Under the pieces are notes generated by a model that saw only the letters and a program-made list of their open reading frames with translations, was not told where the DNA came from and did no database searches. Shown here piece after piece: positions 39,330 to 40,237 of a stretch of DNA of 40,237 bases (its first letter is position 1; each line of letters begins with the position of its first letter). Source of the stretch: JAIUNP01 sp020161975 (GTDB lineage Bacteria; Pseudomonadota; Alphaproteobacteria; Rhizobiales; Beijerinckiaceae). The stretch lies in the NCBI GenBank assembly GCA_036745275.1, contig DAIOGK010000030.1, positions 1 through 40,237 of the forward strand. Reading direction: 5' to 3'. Position numbers and translations under genes: made by a program.

Positions 39330-39946
39330 TTGAAGCGCGCCTCCAGCGCATCGACAGCCGCCTTGGTCAGCACCAGCTTCTCACGGCGAAGAATGTCGTA
39401 CACATTGATGCCCTGCACCGGCAGCACATCGATGTACGGGATATTGCGAGCCGCCAGCGCGAAGTTCTGGTTCACCTCGGCGCCATCGATGATCAGCGCG
39501 TTGGAAAGACCGATCTTGCCGAACTGGCCGAGCAGCGCCTTGGTCTTGGGTTCCGCCGAGGCGGCGTTATCCAGGACGATCAGCGTGTTCGACTTCGCCT
39601 TGGCCGAAAGCGCATGGCGCAGACCGAGCGCGCGGAACTGCTTGGGCAGGTCATGCGCATGGCTGCGGGGCGTCGGACCGAAGGCACGGCCACCACCACG
39701 GAACTGCGGCACGCGGGCCGAACCGTGACGGGCGCCGCCCGAACCCTTCTGGCGGATCAGCTTCTTGCCGGTGCGCCAGATTTCCGCACGGTTCTTGACC
39801 GCATGGGTGCCCTGCTGGCGCTTGGCCAGCTGCCAGCGAACGACACGGTGCAGGATATCCGCACGCGGGTCGAGACCGAAAATCTCGTCCGAGAGGGTGA
39901 TCGTGCCGGCGGTGCCGCCGTCCAGCGTGCTAATGGTGAGTTCCAT
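39326..39946 (-). CDS. rplD: Ribosomal protein L4
   Basis: L4, 206 residues, with a long loop reaching the exit tunnel. The loop region has GTHAVKNRAEIWRTGKKLIR followed by QKGSGGARHGSARVPQFRGG and GRAFGPTPRSHAHDLPKQ. In E. coli L4 represses its own S10 operon; this cannot be judged here because the operon leader is outside the window. Confidence 0.98.
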   Translation of the reverse strand: MELTISTLDGGTAGTITLSDEIFGLDPRADILHRVVRWQLAKRQQGTHAVKNRAEIWRTGKKLIRQKGSGGARHGSARVPQFRGGGRAFGPTPRSHAHDLPKQFRALGLRHALSAKAKSNTLIVLDNAASAEPKTKALLGQFGKIGLSNALIIDGAEVNQNFALAARNIPYIDVLPVQGINVYDILRREKLVLTKAAVDALEARFK

Positions 39947-39947
39947 C

Positions 39948-40237
39948 TCAGCCCTCCGTCTTCTCAGCCGCCGGAGCAGCTTCAGCGTTGCCGAGGCGGA
40001 ACTTGCCGGGAACCGGAGCTTCCTTCGGAAGCGCCTTCTTCACAGCGTCGCGCACGAAGATCCAGCCGCCCTTGGTGCCCGGAACCGAGCCCTCGACGAG
40101 GATCAGGCCGCGCTCGACATCGGTGCGGACGACCTTGAGATTCAGGGTCGTGGTCCGCTCGACACCGAGATGACCCGGCATTTTCTTGTTCTTGAAGGTC
40201 TTGCCCGGGTCCTGACGGCCACCGGTCGAACCGATCG
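39948..40237 (-). CDS. rplC: Ribosomal protein L3, C-terminal part (start beyond window)
   Basis: The last roughly 95 residues of L3, the peptidyl-transferase-proximal large-subunit protein. The visible part starts at IGSTGGRQDPGKTFKNKKMP, which matches the conserved loop region, continues with LNLKVVRTDVERGLILVEG and ends in an alanine- and glutamate-rich tail. The ATG at 40181 is an internal methionine, not the start. rplD begins one base after its stop codon. Confidence 0.95.
   Translation of the reverse strand, partial: IGSTGGRQDPGKTFKNKKMPGHLGVERTTTLNLKVVRTDVERGLILVEGSVPGTKGGWIFVRDAVKKALPKEAPVPGKFRLGNAEAAPAAEKTEG

Noticed and set aside
1..40237. Search for tRNA, rRNA, CRISPR arrays, insertion sequences and integrase or phage genes
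   Set aside because: By eye I found no cloverleaf sequence, repeated spacer pattern, transposase motif or terminal inverted repeats; gene order and composition look like core chromosome throughout.

Overview
The window is 40,237 bases of GC-rich chromosomal DNA from an alphaproteobacterium, most likely a member of the Hyphomicrobiales (Rhizobiales). The signs are an ATP12-type F1-ATPase assembly chaperone (a family of alphaproteobacteria and mitochondria), an S10-spc-alpha ribosomal cluster in which secY is followed directly by adk and rpsM, a short-LID adenylate kinase, and the general style of the proteins. I see no insertion sequence, phage gene, CRISPR array, tRNA or rRNA. It reads as stable core chromosome with a few accessory genes.

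Positions 1-5,914: gatB (3' end cut by the window edge), a MAPEG membrane protein, a small two-helix membrane protein downstream of a class I aminotransferase, then a periplasmic quality-control pair (BepA-like M48 protease with TPR repeats, and a DsbA-type thioredoxin-fold oxidoreductase). Two hairpins close that unit.

Positions 5,915-10,762: a 410-base gap, then the most unusual unit of the window. Three genes joined by ATGA stop/start overlaps encode a MoxR-type AAA+ ATPase, a protein combining an HExxH metallopeptidase-like region with a vWA/MIDAS domain, and a small LCCL-domain protein. Behind them lie an unrecognised 118-residue protein, a rhodanese and a DUF599 membrane protein.

Positions 10,791-17,090: a membrane-anchored TAXI-family solute-binding protein, an SLC13-type permease with two RCK_C (TrkA-C) domains, the beta subunit of an acyl-CoA (propionyl-CoA) carboxylase, and a class III adenylate cyclase.

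Positions 17,056-22,020 (minus strand): a tight run htrA/degP-like protease - rarA - crcB/fluC - rluC-like pseudouridine synthase - ATP12 chaperone, with gaps or overlaps of only a few bases.

Positions 22,097-26,628 (plus strand): the high-affinity phosphate operon pstS-pstC-pstA-pstB-phoU, with a textbook Pho box upstream and a 13-bp hairpin between pstS and pstC. phoB is not next to phoU.

Positions 26,723-40,237 (minus strand): rplC (start cut off) through rplQ, 26 genes of the ribosomal/secY/adk/rpoA cluster, ending at a bidirectional terminator shared with phoU. The alpha part (rpsM-rpsK-rpoA-rplQ) has its own near-consensus promoter, a roughly 190-base leader with three hairpins, a TTG start on rpsM and a GTG start on rpoA. 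Most of the wider gaps in the cluster contain a perfect hairpin.
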